A stretch of 59,087 bases of DNA. It comes from Lachnospiraceae bacterium. GTDB taxonomy: Bacteria; Bacillota; Clostridia; Lachnospirales; Lachnospiraceae. The first letter of the stretch is position 1, and each line of letters starts with the position of its first letter. The stretch is taken from the NCBI GenBank assembly GCA_024403615.1, contig JAKSRM010000012.1, positions 1 through 59,087 on the forward strand, written 5' to 3'. Under the pieces are notes generated by a model, which was not told the origin of the DNA, searched no databases, and saw only the letters and a program-made list of their open reading frames with translations. Both the position numbers and the translations under genes were made by a program. Positions 44,572-53,297 of this stretch are shown in pieces.

Positions 44572-45831
44572 ATGACAACAAAATTTGATCAGGACACTGC
44601 GGAATTTATAGAAAAACACCCGACTTGCTTTCATGTAATTGCCGGCCAGAAAGAAATGCTGAAAGAAGCTGGCTTCTGTCAGTTATTTGAAACGGAAGAC
44701 TGGGAGTTACAGGCGGGCGGAAAATACTTTGCTATCCGGAACGACTCGGCGTTGATTGCTTTCCAGATTCCAAAAGGACAGTGGAAGGGCTACAGCATTA
44801 CGGCTTCCCACTGTGATTCTCCTTGCCTGAAAATAAAAGAAAATCCGGAAATGAAAGACAAAAAATATACCCGCCTCAATGTGGAAGCTTATGGCGGCGC
44901 CATTCTTTCCACCTGGTTTGATAAACCTCTTTCTGTAGCAGGACGTCTCACGGTAAAGGAAGGCGGAAAGCTGAAGAACTTATTGGTGGATATGGAAGAA
45001 GATATGCTGGTCATTCCAAACTTGGCCATCCATATGAACCGCCAGGTAAATGACGGCTATTCTTATAATGTTCAGAAGGATTTACTTCCACTGTACGGAA
45101 AAGCGGATGCGGAAGCTTTTATGGAAAAAATCGCTGCAAAGGCTGGCGTAGCAAGAGAACAAATCTTGTCTTCCGACCTGATTGTTTACAACAGACAGCC
45201 GTTTTCTTTCTGGGGCGGAGAATTTATGTCTGGACCTAGAATCGACGATTGTATGTGCGCTTATGCTTCTGTAAGAGGCTTTCTGGCAGCAGAACCGGAA
45301 GAGAAAACAGCAGTTCATGTAGTTTATGATAATGAAGAAGTAGGCTCCTCCACTAAGCAGGGCGCAGCCTCTACTTTCTTAAAAGACGTGCTTACCAGAA
45401 TTTCGGAAGCAGTTCATGAAGGAAATAACGCTTATACCAAAGACGTAGCAGCTTCCTTTATGTTGTCCGCTGATAATGCTCATGGCATTCATCCAAACTA
45501 TCCGGAAAAATGCGACCCAGTGAACCAGCCGATCTTAGGTGGCGGCATTGTTCTGAAATTCAGTGCAAACCAGAAATATACCACCGACGGCTATACCGCA
45601 GCTCAGGTGAGATTACTGGCAGAAAAAGCCGGCGTAGCGATTCAAGTATTCACCAACCGCTCCGATGTTCCGGGCGGCTCCACTTTAGGAAATATCTCCG
45701 GCAATCAAGTTCCAGTACCGACCGCGGACATCGGCGTAGCCCAGCTGGCCATGCATTCTTCTTGGGAAACCTGTGGCTGTGGCGATGCACAGCAGCTCAT
45801 GGAACTGACAAAACAGCTCTTCTGCCTGTAG
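44572..45831 (+). CDS. M18 family aminopeptidase
   Basis: A 419-aa metallo-aminopeptidase of the M18 (DAP2/ApeB) family that removes N-terminal residues, often acidic ones. Seen are the metal-site motif ASHCDSPCLKIKENP, the later YDNEEVGSSTKQGA with the catalytic Glu, and ADNAHGIHPNY plus the last metal His in AMHSSWETCG. The ATG at 44572 has TTGGAGG upstream. It sits between nrdD and nrdG with no obvious functional tie. Confidence 0.92.
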   Translation: MTTKFDQDTAEFIEKHPTCFHVIAGQKEMLKEAGFCQLFETEDWELQAGGKYFAIRNDSALIAFQIPKGQWKGYSITASHCDSPCLKIKENPEMKDKKYTRLNVEAYGGAILSTWFDKPLSVAGRLTVKEGGKLKNLLVDMEEDMLVIPNLAIHMNRQVNDGYSYNVQKDLLPLYGKADAEAFMEKIAAKAGVAREQILSSDLIVYNRQPFSFWGGEFMSGPRIDDCMCAYASVRGFLAAEPEEKTAVHVVYDNEEVGSSTKQGAASTFLKDVLTRISEAVHEGNNAYTKDVAASFMLSADNAHGIHPNYPEKCDPVNQPILGGGIVLKFSANQKYTTDGYTAAQVRLLAEKAGVAIQVFTNRSDVPGGSTLGNISGNQVPVPTADIGVAQLAMHSSWETCGCGDAQQLMELTKQLFCL

Positions 45832-45891
45832 ATTTTTTATACAAATTCTAAATAAAAAACTGTGCAAAATGCTATGTACAGATAAAAATTC

Positions 45892-45920
45892 TTGATTTTT
45901 AAAGCCTTTTCTAGTATGTT
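45892..45920 (+). promoter_or_regulatory. Promoter of nrdG
   Basis: TTGATT (45892-45897), 17-bp spacer, TATGTT (45915-45920), 52 nt before the start. Confidence 0.45.
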
Positions 45921-45971
45921 ATAAAAACCCGCTAAAAAAGGCTTTAATTATTTTAACGAGGAAGAGGAACC

Positions 45972-46526
45972 ATGAACTATTCAGAAATCAAAACTTGTGA
46001 TATCGCAAACGGAACCGGCGTAAGAACCACGCTGTTTGTTTCCGGCTGCAGAAATCATTGCGAAGGCTGTTTCCAACCAGAAACCTGGAACTTTGATTTT
46101 GGCAAGCCTTTTGATGAGAAGGCGCAGGAGGAAATCCTGGACAGCCTTCTTCCAAGTTATGTTCATGGCCTGACTCTTTTAGGTGGCGATCCGTTCGAAG
46201 AGGAAAATCAGGAAGCCTTAATTCCTTTTATGAGAGAGTTCAAGAAACGCTTCCCGAATGTTCCGGATTATAGCGGTGTAGAGCATCCAAGCAAAAACGT
46301 ATGGGCTTTCACTGGATACTTATTTGACGACTTACTTCCGGGAGGAAAGAAACATACGGAATATACCGACGAACTGCTGTCCTACATCGATGTACTGATT
46401 GATGGCCCGTTCATTCAGGAGAAGAAAAACCTGATGCTGAAGTTCCGGGGCAGCGAAAACCAGAGATTGATCGACATGAATGAATATCGCAGAAGCGGAA
46501 ACATCGTAACTATTTTAGGCAGCTGA
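45972..46526 (+). CDS. nrdG: Anaerobic ribonucleotide reductase activase
   Basis: A 184-aa radical SAM enzyme that generates the glycyl radical on NrdD. The cluster motif CRNHCEGC lies near residue 26, followed by the WNFDFGKPFD segment and the GGDPFEEENQ motif. NGTGVRTTLFVSGC is the family N-terminal signature. It appears to have its own promoter after the M18 gene. A terminator overlaps its last codons. Confidence 0.95.
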   Translation: MNYSEIKTCDIANGTGVRTTLFVSGCRNHCEGCFQPETWNFDFGKPFDEKAQEEILDSLLPSYVHGLTLLGGDPFEEENQEALIPFMREFKKRFPNVPDYSGVEHPSKNVWAFTGYLFDDLLPGGKKHTEYTDELLSYIDVLIDGPFIQEKKNLMLKFRGSENQRLIDMNEYRRSGNIVTILGS

Positions 46527-46542
46527 AGAAGCTGCCTTTTTT
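46517..46542 (+). terminator. Terminator overlapping the end of nrdG
   Basis: AGGCAGCT and AGCTGCCT pair, followed by TTTTTT. The first arm includes the last nrdG codons. Confidence 0.88.
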
Positions 46543-46626
46543 ATTGCATTATTTATGGAGTTTATGTATGTTAATAGTCACGAATATACTCCACAAACAG
46601 AACGATGGCGATGATAAGGTAATAAA

Positions 46627-47736
46627 ATGAACAAAAACGAAATTTTGAAAATATATGGAACGGATTATAAGGGCATGACCAAGCGGCTCCTTGAGGCTTC
46701 GGATCTGGCGGTCATTCTTGCGGACCGAAAAGAGAAACTTCGCATTGGCATTAAACCGAATCTGGTTTCTCCAACGCCGGCGGAGTTTGGAGCAACCACC
46801 CATCCGGAAGTAGTAGCCGGCATCATTGAATACCTGCAGGAAGAATGTCAGCCGTCTACGGAAAGCATTACAATTCTGGAAGGCTCTTGGATTGGGGACA
46901 AAACCTCCGATGCTTTTGAATACTGTGGATACAATGCTTTGGCGGAACGCTACGGTGTGAATATCGTAGACACCCAGAAGGATTCCGCTACAGAAGAAGA
47001 TTGCAAAGGCATGAACATCAAAATCTGCGACTGCGTGAAGACGATAGATTTCCTGATTAATGTTCCGGTATTGAAGGGACATTGCCAGACGAAAATCACC
47101 TGTGCCCTGAAGAATATGAAGGGTCTCATTCCGAATTCCGAAAAGAGGTTGTTCCATAAAAGGGGACTGCATCAGCCAATTGCCCATCTGAATGCATTCC
47201 TAAAGCAGGACTTTATTGTCATCGACCATATTTGTGGCGATCCGGATTTCGAAGACGGAGGCCATCCGTTGGTGAAAAACTGCATTATGACTGCTTTGGA
47301 CCCGGTTCTGGTAGACGCTTATGTCTGCGAGATTTTAGGCTATGAAACCAGCGACGTGCCTTATGTAGAGCTGGCAGCAGAACTGGGCGTTGGAAACAAG
47401 AACTTGAAAGATGCCCACATCGTTGTGCTGGAAGGAGACAACAGCGAAGACCTTCCAAAGTCTCATAGAATTTTGGAAATCAGCTATGGCGTAGAAGAAA
47501 TCGACTCCTGCAGCGCATGCTATGGCATGCTCATGGACGCATTAGACCGGCTTCAGGCAGAAGGCCTTCTGGACCGGTTAGACGAAAAAATTTGTATCGG
47601 CCAGGGCTATCGGGGAAAGAAGGGAAAACTGGGCGTAGGAAATTGCACCAAAGACTTTGATATCTGTATCGAAGGATGTCCGCCGGAAGCAGAAGATATT
47701 TATAACGCTTTGAAAAAAATCTGCCTAGAGAAATAG
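46627..47736 (+). CDS. DUF362 domain protein
   Basis: The 369-aa protein matches DUF362, a family often found with Fe-S proteins and of unknown reaction. Seen are KPNLVSPTPAEFGATTHPEV at the start, VPVLKGHCQTKITCALKNMK, and the C-terminal cysteines in SCSACYGMLMDAL and CTKDFDICIEGCPPEAEDIY. These could bind a metal or cluster. No ferredoxin domain is fused. The ribosome site GATAAGGT is modest. It stands alone. Confidence 0.82.
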   Translation: MNKNEILKIYGTDYKGMTKRLLEASDLAVILADRKEKLRIGIKPNLVSPTPAEFGATTHPEVVAGIIEYLQEECQPSTESITILEGSWIGDKTSDAFEYCGYNALAERYGVNIVDTQKDSATEEDCKGMNIKICDCVKTIDFLINVPVLKGHCQTKITCALKNMKGLIPNSEKRLFHKRGLHQPIAHLNAFLKQDFIVIDHICGDPDFEDGGHPLVKNCIMTALDPVLVDAYVCEILGYETSDVPYVELAAELGVGNKNLKDAHIVVLEGDNSEDLPKSHRILEISYGVEEIDSCSACYGMLMDALDRLQAEGLLDRLDEKICIGQGYRGKKGKLGVGNCTKDFDICIEGCPPEAEDIYNALKKICLEK

Positions 47737-47857
47737 GTGAAACGAATAATAATTATATAAATTCAATGTTCTTGCCAAAACAGCGAATAATTTTTACATA
47801 CACAAAAAAAGAATTAGATTATCATATAGCCAATAGAGACTATAGGAGGACAACATC

Positions 47858-48307
47858 ATGAAGAAAAGAAAAGTTTTATCTATTTTAGCTGGCCTTTTGG
47901 TAGCAGTTCTGGCAGTTGGCATGTTAGCAGCTTGCGGCGCATCCTCTATCGGCGGCGGTGAAAAAGAAAAAACAGAGGCAGCAGAAACAACGGGCGTAGC
48001 TGGTAAACACTTTACCTTCAAGATTACCGCACAGGAAGGCGGAGCAGATATTGCTGTTGTGGAAGATGCAACCTTCGATGGAGAAATGTTTGGTGATTAT
48101 CTGAAACAGTATAAAGACTGTGCTTGGGAAGATTCTGAATACGGTATCTTCGTCAAAGGATTCTGTGGAGTTGAAAATGATGACAGCCAGCAATTATGGT
48201 GGCAGTTATTTGTAGACGGCGAATCTGCAACTGTTGGCGCAGACATGATTGAACTGACCGATGGCGCTGTTTATGAATATGTTTATACATTAGGCTACGA
48301 CTGGTAA
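47858..48307 (+). CDS. Lipoprotein with DUF4430 domain
   Basis: A 149-aa lipoprotein with lipobox LAAC (Cys26) and AGGAGG upstream. The mature domain (FTFKITAQEGGADIAVVEDA, then FGDYLKQYKD and WWQLFVDGESATVGAD) matches DUF4430, a beta-rich domain related to the C-terminus of transcobalamin. Members are surface proteins that sometimes accompany cobalamin uptake, but there is no such gene nearby. It may be co-transcribed with the macro-domain gene 26 nt downstream. Confidence 0.85.
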   Translation: MKKRKVLSILAGLLVAVLAVGMLAACGASSIGGGEKEKTEAAETTGVAGKHFTFKITAQEGGADIAVVEDATFDGEMFGDYLKQYKDCAWEDSEYGIFVKGFCGVENDDSQQLWWQLFVDGESATVGADMIELTDGAVYEYVYTLGYDW

Positions 48308-48333
48308 ACCCAGATCGCTACAAAGGAGAAAAA

Positions 48334-48843
48334 ATGGCTTTTTACATTGTAAATGAAGATATAACAGAAATGGAAGTTGACGCAGTCGTTAACGCAGCAA
48401 ACAAAGAGTTAAATGGCGGTGGCGGTGTTGACGGAGCGATTCATGCAGCAGCTGGTCCGGACTTGAATAAGGCTTGCGCAGAAATCGGTGGCTGCCCAAC
48501 CGGCGAATGCATGGTAACCTGGGGCTATGACATGGATGCCATCTATATCATCCATGCAGTAGGTCCGATTTATAAAGACGGCAAATCCGATGAAGAACGT
48601 CTGTTAAGAAGCTGCTATCAGAAAGCAGTAGAATTAGCAGTAACTCATGGATGCAGATCCGTTGCCTTTCCGGTAATTTCTGCAGGAGCGTATGGCTATC
48701 CAAAGGAAGAGGCTTTAGATATCGCCGTAGAGGAAATTAAAAAGGGTGCAGACGCCAACGAGCGATTGGAATTTTATCTGACCATTACCGATGCCAAGGT
48801 TCTGGGAATCGCAAAAGAAAAATATGCACAATACTTTGAATAA
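48334..48843 (+). CDS. Macro domain protein, ADP-ribose or O-acetyl-ADP-ribose processing
   Basis: The 169-aa protein is a single macro domain: VVNAANKELNGGGGVDGAIH near the start binds ADP-ribose, and VAFPVISAGAYGYPKEEA forms the other side of the pocket. Relatives such as YmdB remove the acyl group from O-acetyl-ADP-ribose or reverse ADP-ribosylation. No sirtuin or ADP-ribosyltransferase is adjacent. A ribosome site AAAGGAG precedes the ATG. Confidence 0.92.
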   Translation: MAFYIVNEDITEMEVDAVVNAANKELNGGGGVDGAIHAAAGPDLNKACAEIGGCPTGECMVTWGYDMDAIYIIHAVGPIYKDGKSDEERLLRSCYQKAVELAVTHGCRSVAFPVISAGAYGYPKEEALDIAVEEIKKGADANERLEFYLTITDAKVLGIAKEKYAQYFE

Positions 48844-48848
48844 AGTGT

Positions 48849-48877
48849 AAAAGGGAGTCGAAACACTCCCTTTTTTC
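48849..48877 (+). terminator. Terminator of the macro-domain gene
   Basis: AAAAGGGAGT and ACTCCCTTTT pair around CGAAAC, then a T run. Confidence 0.9.
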
Positions 48878-48888
48878 TTCCCCTTTTG

Positions 48889-48917
48889 TTGACGCAAAAA
48901 TGAATAAAATGTATAAT
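48889..48917 (+). promoter_or_regulatory. Promoter of the SPT-like operon
   Basis: TTGACG (48889-48894), 17-bp spacer, perfect TATAAT (48912-48917). A leader of about 140 nt follows with internal inverted repeats (GTCGG/CCGAC near 48931-48951, and GTCAGT pairing with ACTGAC near 48952 and 49029). Confidence 0.75.
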
Positions 48918-49057
48918 AACTAGGTTAAAGTCGGATAAGTGTACCCCGACGTCAGTTTTGTATTGGAAAAAATGGAATACCTATAGAGAATCTATCTTTA
49001 CCTACAGAGAATTATCCGCAGATAAAGACTGACAACAAAGAAAGAAGGAAGATAGAC

Positions 49058-50266
49058 ATGAGAGATATTTTTGAAAAATGTTATGAACCACAGCTTCAGG
49101 ACAAATTAAGAGAAGCGGATATTTATCCATACTTCCGTGCTCTGGAAAGCCGCCAGGATGTAGAAGTTGTAATGGAAGGCAAACGCCGCATTATGTTAGG
49201 CTCAAACAACTATCTTGGACTTACTGTTGAACCGGAAATTATTGAAGCAGGTGTAAAGACCATTGAAAAGTATGGTACAGGATGCTCTGGCTCCCGTTTC
49301 TTAAACGGAACCTTACAGATGCATTATGAACTGGAAAATGAATTAAAGACCTTCCTCCGCAAGGAAGACTGTATTACCTTCCCTACTGGATTTATGAGTA
49401 ATTTAGGAATCATCGCTTCCTTAGTAGGACGCCATGATTACGTTATCGTTGATAGAGAAGACCATGCATCCATCTATGACGCTTGTCGTTTAAGCTATGG
49501 AAAGATGCTTCGTTATAAACATGCAGATATGGAAGACTTAGAGCGTCAGCTCCAGGCCGTTCCAGAAGGCGCAGGCGCTTTGATCGTTACCGACGGTGTA
49601 TTCAGTATGGGTGGCGACATTGCGAAACTTCCGGAAATTACAAAATTAGCAAAACAATATGGCGCAAGAGTCATGGTAGATGATGCTCATGCTTTAGGCG
49701 TTTTAGGTGAAGGCGGCAGAGGCTCTGCTAGCTATTTCGGATTAGAAAACGAAGTAGACATCTACATGGGAACTTTCTCCAAATCTCTGGCCAGCCTTGG
49801 CGGATATATGGTAGCTGATGCGAAGATCGTAGATTACGTTCGCCACAGCGCTCGTCCTTACATGTTCGCAGCTTCCATCCCTCCAACACAGACCGCAGTA
49901 GCTCTTGCAGCTTTACGATATCTGGAAGCTCATCCGGAATTACCGGATAAACTGCAGGCAAATGCTGCTCGTTTCCGTAAAGACCTGATTGAGAGAGAAG
50001 TAGCGATTATTGAAGCTCCTACTCCAATCGTACCAATTTACACTTATTCACCAGAGAACACACTTTTGAAACAAAAGGAGATGTATGATGAAGGTGTATA
50101 TGTAAACTCTGTTCTGCCACCAGCATGTGCTCCAGGAGAATGCCTGCTTCGTACGACTTTGATGGCAAGCCATACCGACGCTCTGATTGATGAGGCAGCA
50201 GATATTATCGCAAAAGTAATGCACCAGGATGATTCAGCAACTTTAGAGCAGTTAAAGTTAATGTAA
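49058..50266 (+). CDS. Serine palmitoyltransferase-like alpha-oxoamine synthase
   Basis: A 402-aa PLP enzyme of the alpha-oxoamine synthase family. This family includes AONS (biotin), KBL (threonine breakdown) and serine palmitoyltransferase (sphingoid base). Lys242 in FSKSLASLGG is the PLP lysine. The details favour the SPT branch: IYPYFRALES, YGTGCSGSRFLNGTLQMHYE, and the C-terminal NSVLPPACAPGECLLRTTLM closely resemble the Bacteroides SPT as I remember it. The gene heads an operon with a ketoreductase-like SDR, matching the second step of sphinganine formation. The acyl donor and amino acid cannot be read from sequence. KBL-type use is the main alternative. Confidence 0.8.
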   Translation: MRDIFEKCYEPQLQDKLREADIYPYFRALESRQDVEVVMEGKRRIMLGSNNYLGLTVEPEIIEAGVKTIEKYGTGCSGSRFLNGTLQMHYELENELKTFLRKEDCITFPTGFMSNLGIIASLVGRHDYVIVDREDHASIYDACRLSYGKMLRYKHADMEDLERQLQAVPEGAGALIVTDGVFSMGGDIAKLPEITKLAKQYGARVMVDDAHALGVLGEGGRGSASYFGLENEVDIYMGTFSKSLASLGGYMVADAKIVDYVRHSARPYMFAASIPPTQTAVALAALRYLEAHPELPDKLQANAARFRKDLIEREVAIIEAPTPIVPIYTYSPENTLLKQKEMYDEGVYVNSVLPPACAPGECLLRTTLMASHTDALIDEAADIIAKVMHQDDSATLEQLKLM

Positions 50267-50299
50267 TTAAAGTTTTGTTTTGAATTTGAAGGATAAGAT

Positions 50300-51091
50300 A
50301 TGTCGAAGATTGCTATTGTTACCGGAGGGTCTTCCGGCATCGGTTTAAATGTTGCTATGTGCTTGAAAAATGCTGGCTGTACGGTTTATGAACTGAGCCG
50401 CAGGGATGTTCCAAACTCTCCTTTCAATCATATCGCCACAGATGTTACTGATGAAGTTGCGGTACAGGCTGCAGTAAAACGGGTTTTGGAAAAAGAAGAA
50501 AAAATCGATATTCTGGTAAATTGTGCTGGCTTTGGAATTAGCGGAGCTGCAGAATTTACGGAACTGGCGGACGCAAAACGTCAGCTGGATGTTAACTTTT
50601 TCGGAATGGTAAACGTTACCAAAGCGGTCCTGACTCCTATGCGAAAAGCAGGAGGCGGACGCATCGTAAATATCAGCAGTGTAGCTGCTCCAATCCCGAT
50701 TCCGTTCCAGACCTTCTATTCCGCCAGCAAAGCGGCCATTAACGCTTATACCTGTGCAGTAGCGAACGAAGTAGCTCCTTATGGCATTACCATGTGTGCC
50801 ATTCAGCCAGGGGATATTTCTTCTGGATTCACCGATGCCAGAAAGAAATCTATTGAAGGCGACGCTGAATATGGTGGAAGAATCAGCCGCAGCGTAGAAG
50901 TCATGGAAAAAGACGAACGGGGCGGAATGAAACCGGCCGTTGCTGCTGCTTATATCTGCAAAATCGCTTTAAAGAAAAAAGTAAAACCGTTATACGCAAT
51001 CGGCTTCTCCTATAAAGCCTTCTGCGTAATTATGAAAATATTACCAATCGGTCTCTCCAACAAGATGATCGGAATGATTTATGCTAAATAG
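50300..51091 (+). CDS. Short-chain dehydrogenase, possible 3-ketosphinganine reductase
   Basis: A 263-aa NAD(P)-dependent SDR. The cofactor motif TGGSSGIG is at residues 8-15, NCAGFG follows, and the catalytic Ser and YSASK are present. It begins 33 nt after the SPT-like gene on the same strand. The reductase that follows SPT in sphingolipid synthesis is an SDR of this kind, but SDR substrates are hard to predict. The C-terminal 30 residues (FSYKAFCVIMKILPIGLSNK, then MIGMIYAK) are hydrophobic and could bind the membrane, as the eukaryotic KDSR does. Confidence 0.75.
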   Translation: MSKIAIVTGGSSGIGLNVAMCLKNAGCTVYELSRRDVPNSPFNHIATDVTDEVAVQAAVKRVLEKEEKIDILVNCAGFGISGAAEFTELADAKRQLDVNFFGMVNVTKAVLTPMRKAGGGRIVNISSVAAPIPIPFQTFYSASKAAINAYTCAVANEVAPYGITMCAIQPGDISSGFTDARKKSIEGDAEYGGRISRSVEVMEKDERGGMKPAVAAAYICKIALKKKVKPLYAIGFSYKAFCVIMKILPIGLSNKMIGMIYAK

Positions 51092-51107
51092 TAAAAAAGT
51101 TGAGGTC

Positions 51108-51497
51108 ATGTCCAAGGTAGCTCTTTATGAGCATGGTGAGGGCAAGGAAACCTTAAAACTGAATAAGTACTACAAGAAGGATTATGCTTCGGCGAAGCTG
51201 TTAAGCAGTCTGCCTTTGGGAATTATTACGGGCATTTTGATTACGGCTCTGATCTTCATTGTGGATACGGAATGGCCGATGCAGCTTTATAAATCCATTG
51301 GCGGAGTGATGGCCGTTGTTTTGTATGGCGTCTGCTTTGTGGCATTTGTGATTGCTTATTGTTTCTTTTCCGCTTTTATGTACAACCGGAAATATGAAGC
51401 CTATCGGGGCAACTTAAGAATATATGGTCTCAACTTACGAAGGCTGGAACGAATTTACGACGAAGAAGAGCAGGCATTAAATTCGAAGAATGAATAA
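51108..51497 (+). CDS. Membrane protein of unknown function (129 aa)
   Basis: Two membrane segments (LPLGIITGILITALIFIV and GGVMAVVLYGVCFVAFVIAY) are followed by a charged C-terminal helix rich in Arg, Glu and Asp. I prefer the ATG at 51108 with TTGAGGT upstream. An in-frame ATG at 51081 would overlap the SDR end by 11 bases. No family is recognised. It overlaps the next gene by 8 bases, which suggests translational coupling. Confidence 0.65.
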   Translation: MSKVALYEHGEGKETLKLNKYYKKDYASAKLLSSLPLGIITGILITALIFIVDTEWPMQLYKSIGGVMAVVLYGVCFVAFVIAYCFFSAFMYNRKYEAYRGNLRIYGLNLRRLERIYDEEEQALNSKNE

Positions 51498-52431
51498 ACT
51501 GATTGACATTAGAAATAAAATAGAGAGTTTCTACCTGAAACACAGCAAGGCCTTGGGTTATATTGTTAGGCTGCTGGTTTCCTTTGCCTGCCTGATGCTG
51601 GTTCGGCAAAGCATCAGCTTCAGCCCGTTCTTATCCAATATATGGACGGTGCTGGCTCTTTCCTTCATCGGTGGTTTTATTCCAAGCAAATACCTGATGA
51701 TTTTGATTCTGGCCTACCTTACGGCTCAGGTGTATGTCTTATCTATTGCTTTGGGCATCGTAATCACTATTATTCTGGTCATTATGTACATGCTGTTTTT
51801 CCGGTTTGCGCCACATTATGGTCCGGCCTTCGTGCTGATGCCGATTTTGTTTTTTGCGCGTATTCCAGCCCTCATGGCCATGTTACTGGCTATCGTCGCA
51901 CCAGCTTTATCGGTTATTACGATTCTCTTTGGTACGATTCTTTACTACCTGATTCATTTTCTGGACGTCAATGCAGCCACCTTTGCAACGTCCACGGGAA
52001 CCTTAGAATTTACGAAAGTAGAACTGTTAATCGAAGGCGTTTTAGGAAACAAAGAGTTTCTGGTAACCTTAGGAACCTTGTTTGCAGTATTTATGATTGT
52101 TCATTTCCTGAAACGGATTAGTTATAAATATTCCATAGAAATCGCTGTTGCCATTGGAACCGGCGTTTTCATTATTCTCATGTTGGGAAGCTCTTTGATA
52201 TTTGGCACCTTAACGACCACAAGACTTTTGACTTATTGTATCGGCGGTCTGGTTTCCGGCGGCCTTACCCTACTGATTAATAATATATGGCACCCGATGG
52301 ATTACTCTAGAACGGAATATGTAGAATTCGAAGACGACGAATACAACTACTATGTCCGCGCAGTGCCAAAGGCAACCTTTGAAAAAGAAAAAGTACAAGT
52401 AAAACGAATTAACAAGAGGAAAACGCTTTGA
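51490..52431 (+). CDS. Polytopic membrane protein upstream of cdaA
   Basis: A 313-aa protein with about eight membrane segments, followed by an acidic tail (EFEDDEYNYYVRAVPKATFE). Clostridia often carry a membrane protein like this immediately before cdaA. Its function is not known. It overlaps the preceding gene, and its stop overlaps the TTG start of cdaA (TTGA). It is therefore tied to c-di-AMP synthesis at the translation level. Confidence 0.7.
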   Translation: MNKLIDIRNKIESFYLKHSKALGYIVRLLVSFACLMLVRQSISFSPFLSNIWTVLALSFIGGFIPSKYLMILILAYLTAQVYVLSIALGIVITIILVIMYMLFFRFAPHYGPAFVLMPILFFARIPALMAMLLAIVAPALSVITILFGTILYYLIHFLDVNAATFATSTGTLEFTKVELLIEGVLGNKEFLVTLGTLFAVFMIVHFLKRISYKYSIEIAVAIGTGVFIILMLGSSLIFGTLTTTRLLTYCIGGLVSGGLTLLINNIWHPMDYSRTEYVEFEDDEYNYYVRAVPKATFEKEKVQVKRINKRKTL

Positions 52432-53297
52432 GCTTTTGGGAAAACATCGTTTCATATTTTCACAAATACTTTTCATTGACCACGATTACAGTAATTGACG
52501 TAATCGAGATCATTATCATTGCCATTCTTTTCTACTACCTGATTATCTGGTTTAAGAAAACTCGGGCATGGACGCTGTTTAAAGGTATTATCATGATTTT
52601 GATTGTTGTTTTATTGGCGGCAATCTTTAATTTCAATACCATTCTTTGGATTGCATCCAAGACCTTAAGCGTAGGCGTTATCGCTTTGATTATTATCTTC
52701 CAACCAGAATTGAGAAGAGCTTTGGAACAGTTGGGAAGAAGAAGTATTTTCCGTGGATTGTTCAGTGGATCCTCTGCAAAAAAAGAACTGTTTTCTGACA
52801 AGACCCTGGAAGAAACTTTGGAAGCAGTGGCAGATCTTTCCAGATACCGCACCGGCGCTTTGATCTGCTTTGAAAAAGAAGTTGGCTTAGATGAATATGT
52901 ACATACCGGCATAGAGCTGGACAGTGTTGTTTCCAGCCAATTGCTTGAAAATATATTTGAGGACAAAACTCCTCTTCATGATGGTGCCGTAATTATTCGG
53001 GACGACCGAATCGTAGCAGCTACCTGCTATCTTCCGATGTCCAACAGCACTGCCATTAACAAGAAGTACGGAACCCGCCATCGTGCAGGTCTGGGACTGA
53101 GCGAAGTTACAGATGCCTTTACGATTATCGTATCGGAAGAAACGGGACACATTTCCCTGGCCATTGGCGGCGAATTGATTGAGGACGTTGATTTCGGTGA
53201 ACTGAAAAATCGTCTCATTGAAGTTCAGGCGGCAAGCCAGAAAACCGGCTTCCTGCAGAAACTGAGGAAGGGAGGAAAAGAAAATGGCCAAAATTAA
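52428..53297 (+). CDS. cdaA: Diadenylate cyclase CdaA
   Basis: A 289-aa membrane-anchored enzyme that makes c-di-AMP from two ATP. Three N-terminal membrane segments (residues about 18-90) precede a DAC domain carrying the catalytic Asp185-Gly-Ala (HDGAVI) and Arg217-His-Arg (RHRAGLGLSE). c-di-AMP controls K+ uptake and cell-wall balance. A kup gene is in the window but unlinked. It starts at TTG 52428 overlapping the upstream stop, and its end overlaps cdaR by 14 bases. Confidence 0.95.
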   Translation: MSFWENIVSYFHKYFSLTTITVIDVIEIIIIAILFYYLIIWFKKTRAWTLFKGIIMILIVVLLAAIFNFNTILWIASKTLSVGVIALIIIFQPELRRALEQLGRRSIFRGLFSGSSAKKELFSDKTLEETLEAVADLSRYRTGALICFEKEVGLDEYVHTGIELDSVVSSQLLENIFEDKTPLHDGAVIIRDDRIVAATCYLPMSNSTAINKKYGTRHRAGLGLSEVTDAFTIIVSEETGHISLAIGGELIEDVDFGELKNRLIEVQAASQKTGFLQKLRKGGKENGQN

